Source: Trichocoleus sp. FACHB-40 (GTDB lineage Bacteria > Cyanobacteriota > Cyanobacteriia > Cyanobacteriales > FACHB-T130). From it: a stretch of 64,000 nucleotides of DNA. Position numbers and translations under genes: made by a program. Below the pieces are notes generated by a model. The model was given only the letters and a program-made list of their open reading frames with translations, made no database searches and was not told the DNA's origin. Below are positions 1 through 7,660 of this stretch, one piece after another; position 1 is the stretch's first letter; each line of letters starts with the position of its first letter. Location of the stretch: assembly GCF_014695915.1 (NCBI RefSeq), contig NZ_JACJPF010000052.1:102427-166426 (forward strand). The letters run 5' to 3'.

Positions 1-2
1 AG

Positions 3-962
3 CGACTAGACAAAATCCCCGGCATCCTCAAGCGTTTCCGTCAATCCGTCCTGTCTGCTGCTTGTTCCGGTCGCCTCACCGCCGATTGGCGAGAAAATAA
101 TCCTGATGTAGAATCCGCTGAGGAACTTTTTCGCAAAAACCTTAAAGAAAGTTCGAGTGAGTTACCACTGAATTGGTATTTAGTTTCAGTTGGCGATGTT
201 ATCACAAGTTTAAAATATGGAACCTCTCAAAAATGCAGCTATGATTCAAATGGTGTTCCTGTATTACGCATTCCTAATGTATCTAAGGGAGCTATAGATC
301 AGTCTGATTTAAAATATGCAGAACTTTCCGAAAAAGAATATGAAGAACTCAAGCTATTTCCAGGTGATATTTTATTGATTAGGTCAAATGGTAGCGTCTC
401 ATTAGTTGGAAAGTCAGCACTTATAGGCAAAGCTGACAAAGATTTCGCCTATGCAGGTTATTTAATTCGGCTGCGTCCTAATCCTCAGTTAATTGACCCA
501 ACTTATTTAAATATGGTCTTATCTAGTTATGATGTTCGATTACAAATTGAAATACCAGCTAGGTCTACAAGTGGAGTTAATAATATTAATAGTCAGGAAG
601 TAAAACAACTTAAAATTCCTGTTTCGCCACTTTCCGAACAACAAGAAATCGTCCGCCGCGTCCAAACCCTCTTCAAAACTGCTGACCAAATCGAACAACG
701 CTACCAAAAAGCCAGAGGCTACGTTGACCAACTCACCCAATCCATCCTCGCCAAAGCCTTCCGGGGTGAACTGGTTCCCCAAGACCCCAACGATGAGCCT
801 GCATCCGTGTTATTAGAGCAAATTCGCGCAGAACAGGCAAAACGAGAAGCGGAAGCCAAAGCCGCAAAGAAGTCCACAGGCAAAAAAGGTGGGCGACGTG
901 GCAGGAAGCCGAAACCGCAAGGCTCAGAACCAATTCAGCTAGAGTTGCCAGGGTTAGAATAA
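3..962 (+). CDS. hsdS: type I restriction enzyme specificity subunit HsdS, 3' part (open at window start)
   Basis: An open frame runs from the first bases of the window to 962 without a stop. Residues near the start form a conserved HsdS central helix (LKRFRQSVLSAACSGRLTADWR). A second target-recognition domain follows, then the matching C-terminal helix (LTQSILAKAFRGELVPQDP). This duplicated helix-plus-TRD layout is diagnostic of HsdS, which sets the DNA sequence recognised by the HsdR/HsdM complex. The C-terminus is a lysine- and arginine-rich tail (GKKGGRRGRKPKP). HsdM and HsdR are not in the window and may lie upstream. The gene probably belongs to the transposon cargo. Confidence 0.88.
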   Translation, partial: RLDKIPGILKRFRQSVLSAACSGRLTADWRENNPDVESAEELFRKNLKESSSELPLNWYLVSVGDVITSLKYGTSQKCSYDSNGVPVLRIPNVSKGAIDQSDLKYAELSEKEYEELKLFPGDILLIRSNGSVSLVGKSALIGKADKDFAYAGYLIRLRPNPQLIDPTYLNMVLSSYDVRLQIEIPARSTSGVNNINSQEVKQLKIPVSPLSEQQEIVRRVQTLFKTADQIEQRYQKARGYVDQLTQSILAKAFRGELVPQDPNDEPASVLLEQIRAEQAKREAEAKAAKKSTGKKGGRRGRKPKPQGSEPIQLELPGLE

Positions 963-1027
963 GATACCGAATACTTGTCCAAAACAACAGAACCAGTTTC
1001 TGGGTAAGAAGGGAGGCAAGCGCCACC

Positions 1028-1103
1028 TCTTATTTTGCTAAATAGGATTTGACTAAAATAAGAAGTGACATTTGCAGTCTTATTTTATTGGACTGTAATA
1101 AGA
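1028..1103. promoter_or_regulatory. cluster of four TCTTATT half-sites upstream of fic
   Basis: TCTTATTTT occurs at 1028-1036 and 1078-1086, and its complement (AAAATAAGA, TAATAAGA) at 1055-1063 and 1096-1103. The alternating arrangement ends 22 bases before the fic start. This looks like an operator array, perhaps for the winged-helix-like C-terminus of the Fic protein itself. The assignment is inference. Confidence 0.4.
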
Positions 1104-1125
1104 CCCTCAACCATTAGGTCATATT

Positions 1126-2277
1126 ATGCGAACTGGTCAATATGTAAAACAAGTTGAAGGATACAGGGCATTTATTCCGACTCCCTTACCTCCAGACCCA
1201 CCAATCGCAATGGATGCAGAGCTTATCCGCCTGATGTCTGACGCTGACCGCTCTCTAGGCAGGCTTGATGGAGCTACCTCCATTTTGCCTAACCCTGACT
1301 TGTTCGTAGCCATGTATGTCCGTCAGGAAGCTGTACTCAGCTCACAGATTGAAGGTACCCAAAGCACATTAGAAGATGTACTTGAGTTTGAAATCGATGC
1401 CAATGGTCAGGAACATCCGAAGGATATCCAAGAGGTAGTCAACTACGTTAATGCCATGCGTTATGGCTTGGAACGCCTCAAAGAGCTTCCCATGTGCTTG
1501 CGGCTCATCAAGGAGATTCATGCCAAGTTACTTGAAGGAGTACGAGGGAGTGAGCGTACCCCAGGTGAGTTTCGTAAAAGCCAGAACTGGATCGGTTCAA
1601 GTGGCTGCAACTTAGCTAAAGCTTCTTTTGTACCACCACCAGTTTCAGAGATGCATCAAGCACTGGGCAATCTAGAAAAGTTTTTACACGATACAACATC
1701 TCTACCTGTACTAATCCAGTGTGGATTAGCTCATGCTCAATTCGAGACTATTCATCCCTTTCTAGATGGGAATGGACGTATTGGGCGGTTGTTGATTACC
1801 TTCCTGCTTTGCCAACGGGGTATTCTACAGCGTCCTTTGTTGTACCTCAGCCATTACCTCAAATTCCATCGCACTGAATACTATGACCGACTCATGGCGA
1901 TCCGCACTGATGGAGATTGGGAAGGATGGTTAAAGTTTTTTCTCCGAGGAATTTATGAGGTAAGCCAATCAGCAACTGCTACCGCCCGTTCCATTCTTGA
2001 CCTGCGTGAAGTACATCGTGAAGTAATTGGCCATCTGACTGGAGGTAGTAATTATGGATTGCGCTTGCTAGACTTGCTCTTTGCACAGCCGATCGTTAAT
2101 GTTCGATTGGTAGAAGAGTACCTGCAATGTGCTTACGTTACTGCTAGTAAAATAGTAGAGCAATTTGCAGAATTAGGCCTATTACGTGAGTTCACTGGCT
2201 GGCAGCGAAATCGGCGTTACCGATACGAACCCTACTTAGCTCTTTTTGAACCAGCTATTTCAGCGGCTGCTAATTAA
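1126..2277 (+). CDS. Fic-family protein with N-terminal inhibitory motif and C-terminal HTH
   Basis: The catalytic motif HPFLDGNGRIGR is at residues 210-221. It fits the family signature HPFxDGNGRxxR that transfers AMP (or another phosphate-containing group) onto protein hydroxyls. An SSQIEG motif at residues 72-77 matches the (S/T)xxxE(G/N) inhibitory helix of class II Fic proteins, which blocks the ATP site through its glutamate. The roughly 90 C-terminal residues (LLDLLFAQPIVNVRLVEEYL onward) resemble a helix-turn-helix domain. At 383 residues it has the usual length of stand-alone Fic/DOC proteins. It sits between an HsdS gene and toxin-like genes, so a defence or regulatory cargo role is plausible. 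Its protein target cannot be read from sequence. Confidence 0.9.
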   Translation: MRTGQYVKQVEGYRAFIPTPLPPDPPIAMDAELIRLMSDADRSLGRLDGATSILPNPDLFVAMYVRQEAVLSSQIEGTQSTLEDVLEFEIDANGQEHPKDIQEVVNYVNAMRYGLERLKELPMCLRLIKEIHAKLLEGVRGSERTPGEFRKSQNWIGSSGCNLAKASFVPPPVSEMHQALGNLEKFLHDTTSLPVLIQCGLAHAQFETIHPFLDGNGRIGRLLITFLLCQRGILQRPLLYLSHYLKFHRTEYYDRLMAIRTDGDWEGWLKFFLRGIYEVSQSATATARSILDLREVHREVIGHLTGGSNYGLRLLDLLFAQPIVNVRLVEEYLQCAYVTASKIVEQFAELGLLREFTGWQRNRRYRYEPYLALFEPAISAAAN

Positions 2278-2344
2278 CTTATGTGAACTTATGTGAGAAC
2301 CCCGCAGTTAAGCAGTTAGAGAAATTAGGCAGGTTTTCGGGTCA

Positions 2345-2600
2345 TGCTGACAATCGCTTCTGTTTTTGCTTCCGCTTTAAATCCTCAGCCAGTCGAATAT
2401 CCACCAGTTTTTCCTCCTCCCATGCTTCACCATCCGGTTTAACCAGCCGTTGTGCGAGTTTTTGGAGTTCTAAATCTGAAGCGCGATCACCTTCCAGTAA
2501 TTCATTAATTCGTTCCACAGGCATTTCACATCAACCGCTAGTTTCCCAAGCGCCCAGTCGCGGTTACTCAGAGTTTCTTCAATTAGAGATGCGATGGCTT
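2345..2600 (-). pseudogene. degraded copy A of the gene at 4035-4550
   Basis: The minus strand repeats the 3' part of the 4035-4550 gene almost base for base, for example RDWALGKLA, then MPVERINELLEGDRASDLELQKLAQ. A single-base deletion near 2525 breaks the frame between these two segments, and the 5' part is missing. Only the last 60 codons (2342-2524) remain open. It is one of three copies of this sequence on the left side of the window. Confidence 0.75.
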
Positions 2601-2619
2601 TTTATAAGCAGCAGAACCC

Positions 2620-3102
2620 TTATGTATTATCTTCAAAAAGCTCCAACTGGCTGGGAAAATACGGTCTTCTGATAGGTAGGAGAGGATTGCCAACTGTACC
2701 AGAGAGCTTAAGCAGATCATCATCAAAGGTTTCTAAAACATCTACCTTAGCCTGAACTGCTGTTGCCAGATGGGTAGCATCTTTTGGTTTTAACCATTCA
2801 TACTGCCACATTAAATCTCTGGCTAATTCTCCAATTTTTCGATCCACGTCGTATATATAAATCCATTCATGCTTAAAAAATGAACGAATTTTTTCTTCAA
2901 CATCCTTAGATAGCTTTGGCTTTCCTTTTTCGAGTTTGATAACTTCAATAAATGTTAATGCCGAAGTTACAATTATTAGTTTGCCATCATTAGCAGCCTT
3001 TATAACTGGTTTGCACTCATCAATCTTATCAGCTTCATTTTTAAGTAAAGCTAAGAATGCACATGAATCCCAGTAATGAAGTGGCTTGGATGAACGGCTC
3101 AA
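2620..3102 (-). CDS. PIN-domain protein (VapC-like ribonuclease toxin candidate)
   Basis: The 160-residue protein has the spaced acidic residues of a PIN nuclease: D12 in YWDSCAFL, E53 in LTFIEVIKL, D108 in KPKDATHLATAV and D127-129 in TFDDDLL. PIN proteins cut RNA using a metal bound by these residues. The start codon overlaps by four bases the end of the upstream gene at 3099, so the two are probably translationally coupled. The arrangement recalls a toxin gene behind its regulator, but the partner is not a recognised antitoxin. An alternative is a non-toxin PIN nuclease of a cargo system. Confidence 0.8.
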   Translation of the reverse strand: MSRSSKPLHYWDSCAFLALLKNEADKIDECKPVIKAANDGKLIIVTSALTFIEVIKLEKGKPKLSKDVEEKIRSFFKHEWIYIYDVDRKIGELARDLMWQYEWLKPKDATHLATAVQAKVDVLETFDDDLLKLSGTVGNPLLPIRRPYFPSQLELFEDNT

Positions 3103-3866
3103 TCTTCGCCTCCCAGTATTCCAATTACATCTTCAATCCTTGGAAGTTCTCCTTTACTAGGGAAAACCTCCATCTCTTCAACTTCTATACTGACTTTTTC
3201 ACCATCTTCCCTAGAACGAATCAGTCCATAAACAGATACTCTTTTACCAAAAGCATTCTTTATCCTGTCAAGAAAATTCGGGGGAAAGTAACACGCTACA
3301 CTTCTGTCAGTTAGTAAATCATAAATTCTGAATGCTGGTCTTCTGTGTATGGTGATAGACTTAAGCACACCTTCTACAGAACCAAAACTTTTATAACGCG
3401 CACCGATTAACTCATCTACATTAGCGACTAAATGTTTAGTGAGATTAACCTTATGGGAATTAGACCCAACTTGAATCCCTACAATATCTTTCCCAACTAA
3501 TTCAGCTAACGCTTTAGCACTCTCTAAAGCACGGTCAGAAAAGAATAGTGGTCGCTCTGGACGTTCTTCTAAATTAGCTAGACCTGTCTCGACTGTTGTA
3601 ATAACTTCATTGATGTTATAGGGTTGCACCTCATCTGTAGGTATGCCTTCAAGCGTCAAGTGAACGCTACCAGTTGTTATCGATGAGACAACCCAACTTA
3701 CAGATGAACGCTTATCTTCAGCGAGCTTCTGCTCTACCTCGCGCAGTAGGGTTGCGATTTCCTCTTGTGCTTTACGGAACTTGTCAAATGGAAGCGACGA
3801 GCCATCAATGTCCACAGTCAGGCTCGTATGGAGTTCTCCAGACCAGGTTAGCTCCTGTCGTTCCAT
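3099..3866 (-). CDS. uncharacterised protein coupled to a PIN-domain gene
   Basis: This 255-residue soluble protein has no motif that I recognise with certainty. Residues 1-75 are mixed alpha/beta with an amphipathic helix (FRKAQEEIATLLREVEQKLAEDK). The C-terminal half is beta-rich, with short acidic strands (KVSIEVEEMEVFPSKG). There is no signal peptide or membrane segment. It is upstream of and overlaps the PIN gene by four bases, so it is likely made in fixed ratio with it. An antitoxin or regulatory role is inference from position. At this length it is larger than typical VapB antitoxins. Confidence 0.7.
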   Translation of the reverse strand: MERQELTWSGELHTSLTVDIDGSSLPFDKFRKAQEEIATLLREVEQKLAEDKRSSVSWVVSSITTGSVHLTLEGIPTDEVQPYNINEVITTVETGLANLEERPERPLFFSDRALESAKALAELVGKDIVGIQVGSNSHKVNLTKHLVANVDELIGARYKSFGSVEGVLKSITIHRRPAFRIYDLLTDRSVACYFPPNFLDRIKNAFGKRVSVYGLIRSREDGEKVSIEVEEMEVFPSKGELPRIEDVIGILGGED

Positions 3867-4034
3867 CTATGAAGCAAGGTATTTCCCTTATTAATCTAAG
3901 TTAAGTTGGCAACTTCTGGTGTGAAGCGTTAGACTTTCGCAACAAAGGCTCATGAACAGTACCACACAGAAAATCAGGTCGCGTAATTCCCCGACAGCTA
4001 CTCAAACTGCTCAAACAACAAGAGAGCAAGATAG

Positions 4035-4550
4035 TCAACGCGATCGCTTCTGTTTTTGCCTCCGCTTCAAATCCTCAGCCAGTCGAATATCCACCAGTTC
4101 CCCCTCCTCCCATGCTTCACCATCCGGTTTAACAAGCTGTTGGGCGAGTTTTTGGAGTTCTACATCCGAGGCGCGATCGCCTTCTAGTAACTCATTAATC
4201 CGTTCCACAGGCATTTGGGCATCAGCAGCAAGCTTCCCAAGCGCCCAGTCGCGGTTACTCAGAGTTTCGTCAATCAGAGATGCGATCGTGGGTACTGCTA
4301 GCGGTGCAGGCGATGCAGCCATTACTACCGAAGACTCAGACAGTGGCGAGTCTTCCTGCTGTTGCTGTTTTTCGATCCAGCTAGCGATCGCTTCCTCTAA
4401 ACCGACATTAATATCCTGACCCAAACTTTTACAAATTCCCTTGAACTTCAAGGAAAGCGTCTTAGGGACAAAACCCCGCAACTCCTGATAATTCGTAGAT
4501 TTCCTTTTATCAACCACAAATAAGCTATACACGGGAGTTTCAGGCTTCAT
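4035..4550 (-). CDS. uncharacterised protein with ribbon-helix-helix-like segment
   Basis: The frame remains open upstream to a TTG at 4643, but that extension only translates a 9-bp tandem repeat. The ATG at 4550 (MKPETPVYSLFVVDKRKST) is therefore preferred. Residues about 15-55 (FVPKTLSLKFKGICKSLG, then a helix EEAIASWIEKQ) look like a short DNA-binding fold of ribbon-helix-helix type. A Ser/Ala/Pro linker and a conserved C-terminal domain (IDETLSNRDWALGKLAADAQ) follow. The iterons lie just upstream of its start, as expected for an autoregulator or partition-type protein. Two decayed copies of its 3' half occur at 2345-2600 and 7427-7620. Function is inferred only. Confidence 0.65.
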   Translation of the reverse strand: MKPETPVYSLFVVDKRKSTNYQELRGFVPKTLSLKFKGICKSLGQDINVGLEEAIASWIEKQQQQEDSPLSESSVVMAASPAPLAVPTIASLIDETLSNRDWALGKLAADAQMPVERINELLEGDRASDVELQKLAQQLVKPDGEAWEEGELVDIRLAEDLKRRQKQKRSR

Positions 4551-4578
4551 TCTCGCACAAACTCGCAAAAGCTCTATT

Positions 4579-4623
4579 TTCGCTAATATTGCTATTATTG
4601 CGTATATCGCGTATATCGCGTAT
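4579..4623. repeat. five tandem 9-bp iterons between divergent genes
   Basis: Copies of ATCGCGTAT lie at 4606-4614 and 4615-4623, with ATTGCGTAT at 4597-4605, ATTGCTATT at 4588-4596 and TTCGCTAAT at 4579-4587. They decay steadily from right to left. They sit between the divergent starts of the genes at 4550 (minus) and 4626 (plus). Tandem repeats in this position are typical binding sites of ribbon-helix-helix regulators. Confidence 0.65.
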
Positions 4624-4625
4624 TT

Positions 4626-4973
4626 TTGATTGTATTCACTCAACCCCCAGCAATCGTGATTCCGGACTTGCCTTTAATCGGTTTGGATGCACCGCCTCCA
4701 TCAGTCCGCCTCCCCCCCAACTTCCCAGATAGCGCCCCAATACCGCGTTTTCTGTATGGCGATCACCTCCAGTGGAAGCCGCTATCTGATACAGACGAAA
4801 CTGACAGGGGCATCGTCATTGGGCGGTTCTACACCTTTGCCTCTCATCGCTACCAGTGGGCATGGAAATATCTGATTCTCATAGATCCCGAATCTCCCGG
4901 CGCTCAGTTCTGTGTCGCTGATACCTGCTGGGAAGAACACCTCGAACCTTTGCCGTTGGAGACAAACTCATGA
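4626..4973 (+). CDS. conserved cyanobacterial protein of unknown function
   Basis: The 115-residue protein is read from a TTG at 4626, immediately after the 9-bp iterons. An internal start is possible. The N-terminus is proline-rich and the conserved part begins around PRFLYGDHLQWKPL. It continues with GIVIGRFYTFASHRYQWAWKYLILIDPESPG and ends in an acidic WEEHLEPLPLE. From memory, this sequence type is common in cyanobacteria, next to a small HTH gene. That layout is seen here too: its stop overlaps the ATG of the HTH remnant (ATGA at 4970-4973). No catalytic motif is visible. Confidence 0.65.
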   Translation: MIVFTQPPAIVIPDLPLIGLDAPPPSVRLPPNFPDSAPIPRFLYGDHLQWKPLSDTDETDRGIVIGRFYTFASHRYQWAWKYLILIDPESPGAQFCVADTCWEEHLEPLPLETNS

Positions 4974-5101
4974 CCTCTCCTCGTCCCCTCGGACAACGAG
5001 AATTGGAGTTAATTCATCTCTTCTACCCCACCTGCCAGTTAGGGATGTCTCCCCGTACCTTTAAAGCCAAGTGGAACTGGCGAAGTTCTGGTATACCGTG
5101 A
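4970..5101 (+). pseudogene. truncated HTH-type protein, fused to the cas12k remnant
   Basis: The frame starts MTSPRPLGQRELELIHLF and reads on to AKWN, where related cyanobacterial proteins continue into a helix-turn-helix. Here homology stops near 5083. The sequence then matches cas12k codons from about Val475 onward, so the frame ends at a stop at 5101. A deletion therefore joined the start of this gene to the last quarter of cas12k. It was probably co-translated with the preceding gene through the ATGA overlap. Confidence 0.7.
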
Positions 5102-5628
5102 TGTTAAGCAATTACTGAGCAAGCCAATTCAGGGGGGAAAACTAAAAAGAAAAAGACTCAGTATAAATAACTCAAGCGTCAGCGAGAGCAACAACGCTTC
5201 AACAGCCACGAACGCCATAACGCTCAAAAAATGGTGTTCCCTGTAACTTTGGAGAATTGAAACAAGGGGAGTATGTGGATAGACTGCTGGCAAAAGTGAT
5301 TGTGGCAGTGGCAAAACACTATCGAGCTAGCAGTATTGTCCTACCTGACTTGAGAAATATCCGGGAAGCGGCGGAGAATGAAGTGAAAGCCAGAGCCGAA
5401 CAAAGATTTCCCGGCTATCAAAAGCGTCAAGATTGCTACGCCAAGAATTATCGTGCCAGCATTCACCGTTGGAGTTACAACAGGTTAGCTAAGTGTATTC
5501 AGGTTAAAGCCCAAAGAGCTGGGATTGCCACAGAAAAAGCACGGCAACCGCATGGGGACACTCCTCAAGAGAAAGCAAAGAATTTAGTCCTAGCTGCTTG
5601 TGAACACCGTAAAGTATCAGCTTGCTAG
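5083..5628 (+). pseudogene. cas12k: cas12k remnant (C-terminal quarter, frameshifted)
   Basis: The translation matches the intact Cas12k at 10018-11949 from about Val475 to the C-terminus. VYRDVKQLL aligns with AYRSVKQIL. RQREQQRFNSHERHNAQK follows in a second frame after a stop. The open segment 5257-5628 (GEYVDRLLAKVIVAVAK to the end) is in a third frame. Everything N-terminal, including the PAM-recognition and REC parts, is deleted. It cannot encode a working effector. The tracrRNA and CRISPR array directly downstream remain in the normal order, so this is the wreck of a first Cas12k module. Confidence 0.9.
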
Positions 5629-5659
5629 GTCAACCTATTGTGAACCTTGACAATATAAA

Positions 5660-5665
5660 TATAAT
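5660..5665 (+). promoter_or_regulatory. candidate -10 element of tracrRNA 1
   Basis: TATAAT lies six bases before the predicted tracrRNA start at 5671. The same hexamer stands at the same distance before tracrRNA 2. No convincing -35 element is seen. Confidence 0.55.
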
Positions 5666-5670
5666 AAGAG

Positions 5671-6005
5671 ATTAATAGCGCCGTTTGTACATGCTTATTG
5701 CCTCTGTACAGCGATTAAGTTAGGGTTTGTTTGACTGCTCGTTTGACAGTCCTACTTTCTGAACCCTGGTAGCTACCCGCCCATGATGCTGGCCCGATGA
5801 ATACCTTCTTCATAGGTCGAGAAATTCCGTGTATGAATACTGGAGTATATAGTATGCGGGAAAGGTGCGCTCCCAGCGAAATGGGTGAAGCTGAGGGAGA
5901 AGGTAAATTTTCCCAAAGCCCTAGCCCTTGTTAACAAGGGTGCGGATTCCCGCAGTGGTGGCTCCGAACTCGTCCCCTTCGGGGGAGCCCTCCCTAATTT
6001 TTTTT
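5671..6005 (+). ncRNA. V-K tracrRNA 1
   Basis: The region starts ATTAATAGCGCCG and carries the conserved blocks of Cas12k tracrRNAs in order: GTTTGACTG...CAGTC hairpin, ACCCTGGTAGCT, GATGCTG, GGTGCGCTCCCAGC, GTGCGGAT, GTGGTGGCT and a CCCC...GGGG hairpin. It ends with the anti-repeat-like GAGCCCTCCC and a run of T. It is longer than tracrRNA 2 because of an extended segment around 5790-5870. It sits between the cas12k remnant and a full array. The extent is estimated by comparison with known Cas12k tracrRNAs; the 5' end is not exact. Confidence 0.85.
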
Positions 6006-6191
6006 GACGGCTCAAAGCGGGGGCAAAATCCCTGAGTTGCCGTCAGTAGTTCAAAACTCTTGTCCAGTCTTGGTTTTAGGCTTTCACTTCAGTCAACTTT
6101 CTCCTTGGGAAAGAGCTGAAATGAGCAATTTAAAATCAGCCGACAAAAATGTATTTGTCAGCTTGTGTAGACAAGTGTTTCAGCGGGCGCG
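6006..6191 (+). other. CRISPR leader 1
   Basis: These 186 bases separate the tracrRNA T-run from the first repeat and contain no supported gene. The last bases before the repeat, GGGCGCG, are identical to those before the first repeat of the second array (12442-12448), so the leader-repeat junction is shared by both modules. Confidence 0.6.
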
Positions 6192-7361
6192 GTTTCATCA
6201 ACCCTCCCGTCTTGGGGTGGGTTGAAAGTTATCTGGACACGAGTAAGTTTAAATTCCCTGGTGCTAGGTTTCATCAACCCTCCCGTCTTGGGGTGGGTTG
6301 AAAGCAACTACACAATTTGCCAAAGGGTTCTTGCTGGGTTTCATCAACCCTCCCGTCTTGGGGTGGGTTGAAAGTAGAAGCTGCGGTCAGTGGGTGCGAT
6401 TTATCAATACGCGGTTTCATCAACCCTCCCGTCTTGGGGTGGGTTGAAAGTTATATTTACACTGAGCCAACTGGTCAGAGTATGTACAGTTTCATCAACC
6501 CTCCCGCCTTGGGGTGGGTTGAAAGACTTCATAAACTCTGCTTATTGTCTCCCTTACAGTGGTTTCATCAACCCTCCCGCCTTGGGGTGGGTTGAAAGTC
6601 CTTCACTATATAATTCAAGTGCGGCTCTATCGTAAGTTTCATCAACCCTCCCGCCTTGGGGTGGGTTGAAAGTAGAGGTAAGTAGCGGAAATAAGTAGCA
6701 GCAAGTAAGTTTCATCAACCCTCCCGCCTTGGGGTGGGTTGAAAGATGAAGCTATTCATTTGCTCTTTAATTCTATTAAAGTTTCATCAACCCTCCCGCC
6801 TTGGGGTGGGTTGGAAGTTGCCACTGCAATTGCTACTGTCGAGGAGCTTGAGTTTCATCAACCCACCCCAAGGCGGGAGGGTTGAAAGAACGACCTCATC
6901 AACGCGGCTCAACAGTTCAACTCGGTTTCATCAACCCTCCCGCCTTGGGGTGGGTTGAAAGTAAGCTAGTTCCTCATTATCGCAAGCCAGTCGCCGTTGA
7001 GTTTCATCAACCCTCCCGCCTTGGGGTGGGTTGAAACCCACATTCCGCACCCCCTACTGTCACAATCGGTTTTTACGGGATTTACCGACCTAATGGAGTT
7101 ATTTTTGATACGAAGAACTGGAAAACCCGTTTTGCGATCGCAAAACCAAAATACCCAAAAAGCCAAAATTCGTAGTGTGACACTTTAGGGTGCGGAAAGT
7201 GGGTTGAAAGTAAAGTTAAGTGCCATTGGCACCTAACTAACCTGTCGAGTTTCATCAATCCTCCCGCCTTGGGGTGGGTTGAAAGTGACCCGGATGTGAT
7301 GCTATTGCTCCCCTGGTTTAGTTGGTTTCATCAACCCTCCCGCCTTGGGGTGGGTTGAAAG
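6192..7361 (+). CRISPR. V-K CRISPR array 1, 14 repeats and 13 spacers
   Basis: Repeats are 37 bp, starting GTTTCATCAACCCTCCC and ending GGGGTGGGTTGAAAG, the form known from Cas12k systems. Repeats start at 6192, 6268, 6338, 6414, 6489, 6562, 6636, 6709, 6781, 6852, 6925, 7001, 7249 and 7325. Spacers are 33-39 bp. The first four repeats carry CCCGTC, the later ones CCCGCC. Repeat 9 has one change (TTGGAAG) and repeat 13 has another (CAATCC). Repeat 10 (6852-6888) has its 26-bp core inverted. Repeat 12 is split by a 167-bp element. The array belongs to the module whose cas12k is broken. Confidence 0.97.
7037..7203. mobile_element. 167-bp MITE inside CRISPR repeat 12
   Basis: The insert starts CCCACATTCCGCACCC and ends GGGTGCGGAAAGTGGG, imperfect inverted repeats that can be extended to about 28 bp (TGTCACA on each side). 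It is flanked by TTGAAA on both sides, a 6-bp duplication of the repeat end. It contains no transposase frame. The parent IS family was not identified. Confidence 0.85.
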
Positions 7362-7426
7362 AATATATTCCAAACTGGGACACAATCGCAATTAACCTAT
7401 CGCCAACGCTTCTACTGTCGTCTCTG

Positions 7427-7620
7427 CTTCAAATCCTCCGCCAGTCGAATATCCACCAGTTCCCCCTCCTCCCACGCTTCACCATCAGGTTTAAGCAGTC
7501 GCTGTGCGAGTTTTTGGAGTTCGGCATCAGAGGGGCGATTTGTGATAGCTCATTAATCCATTCGGCTGAGACTGTTCGAGCATCAAGTAGGGTCTGCCCA
7601 GCCAATTCATTTCGTAATTA
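7427..7620 (-). pseudogene. degraded copy C of the gene at 4035-4550
   Basis: The minus strand matches the 3' part of the 4035-4550 gene over about 190 bases, including the stretches coding KPDGEAWEEGELVDIRLAEDL and LQKLAQRL. Small deletions interrupt the frame near 7540. It lies just beyond the last CRISPR repeat, so copies of this sequence bracket Cas12k module 1. Confidence 0.7.
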
Positions 7621-7660
7621 AGCGATCGCATCTCAACTCATGATATCCGTTAAATATACA

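Noticed and set aside
3952..4419. 155-codon plus-strand frame opposite the 4035-4550 gene
   Set aside because: Ser/Thr-rich shadow of the minus-strand gene; the minus frame carries the pattern conserved in the copies.
4551..4643. N-terminal extension YAIYAIYAII of the 4035-4550 gene
   Set aside because: It translates the 9-bp iterons from a TTG start; the ATG at 4550 is more likely.
6317..6958. Open frames across the CRISPR array coding for repeats such as FINPPALGWVE
   Set aside because: They are translations of the CRISPR repeats, not genes.
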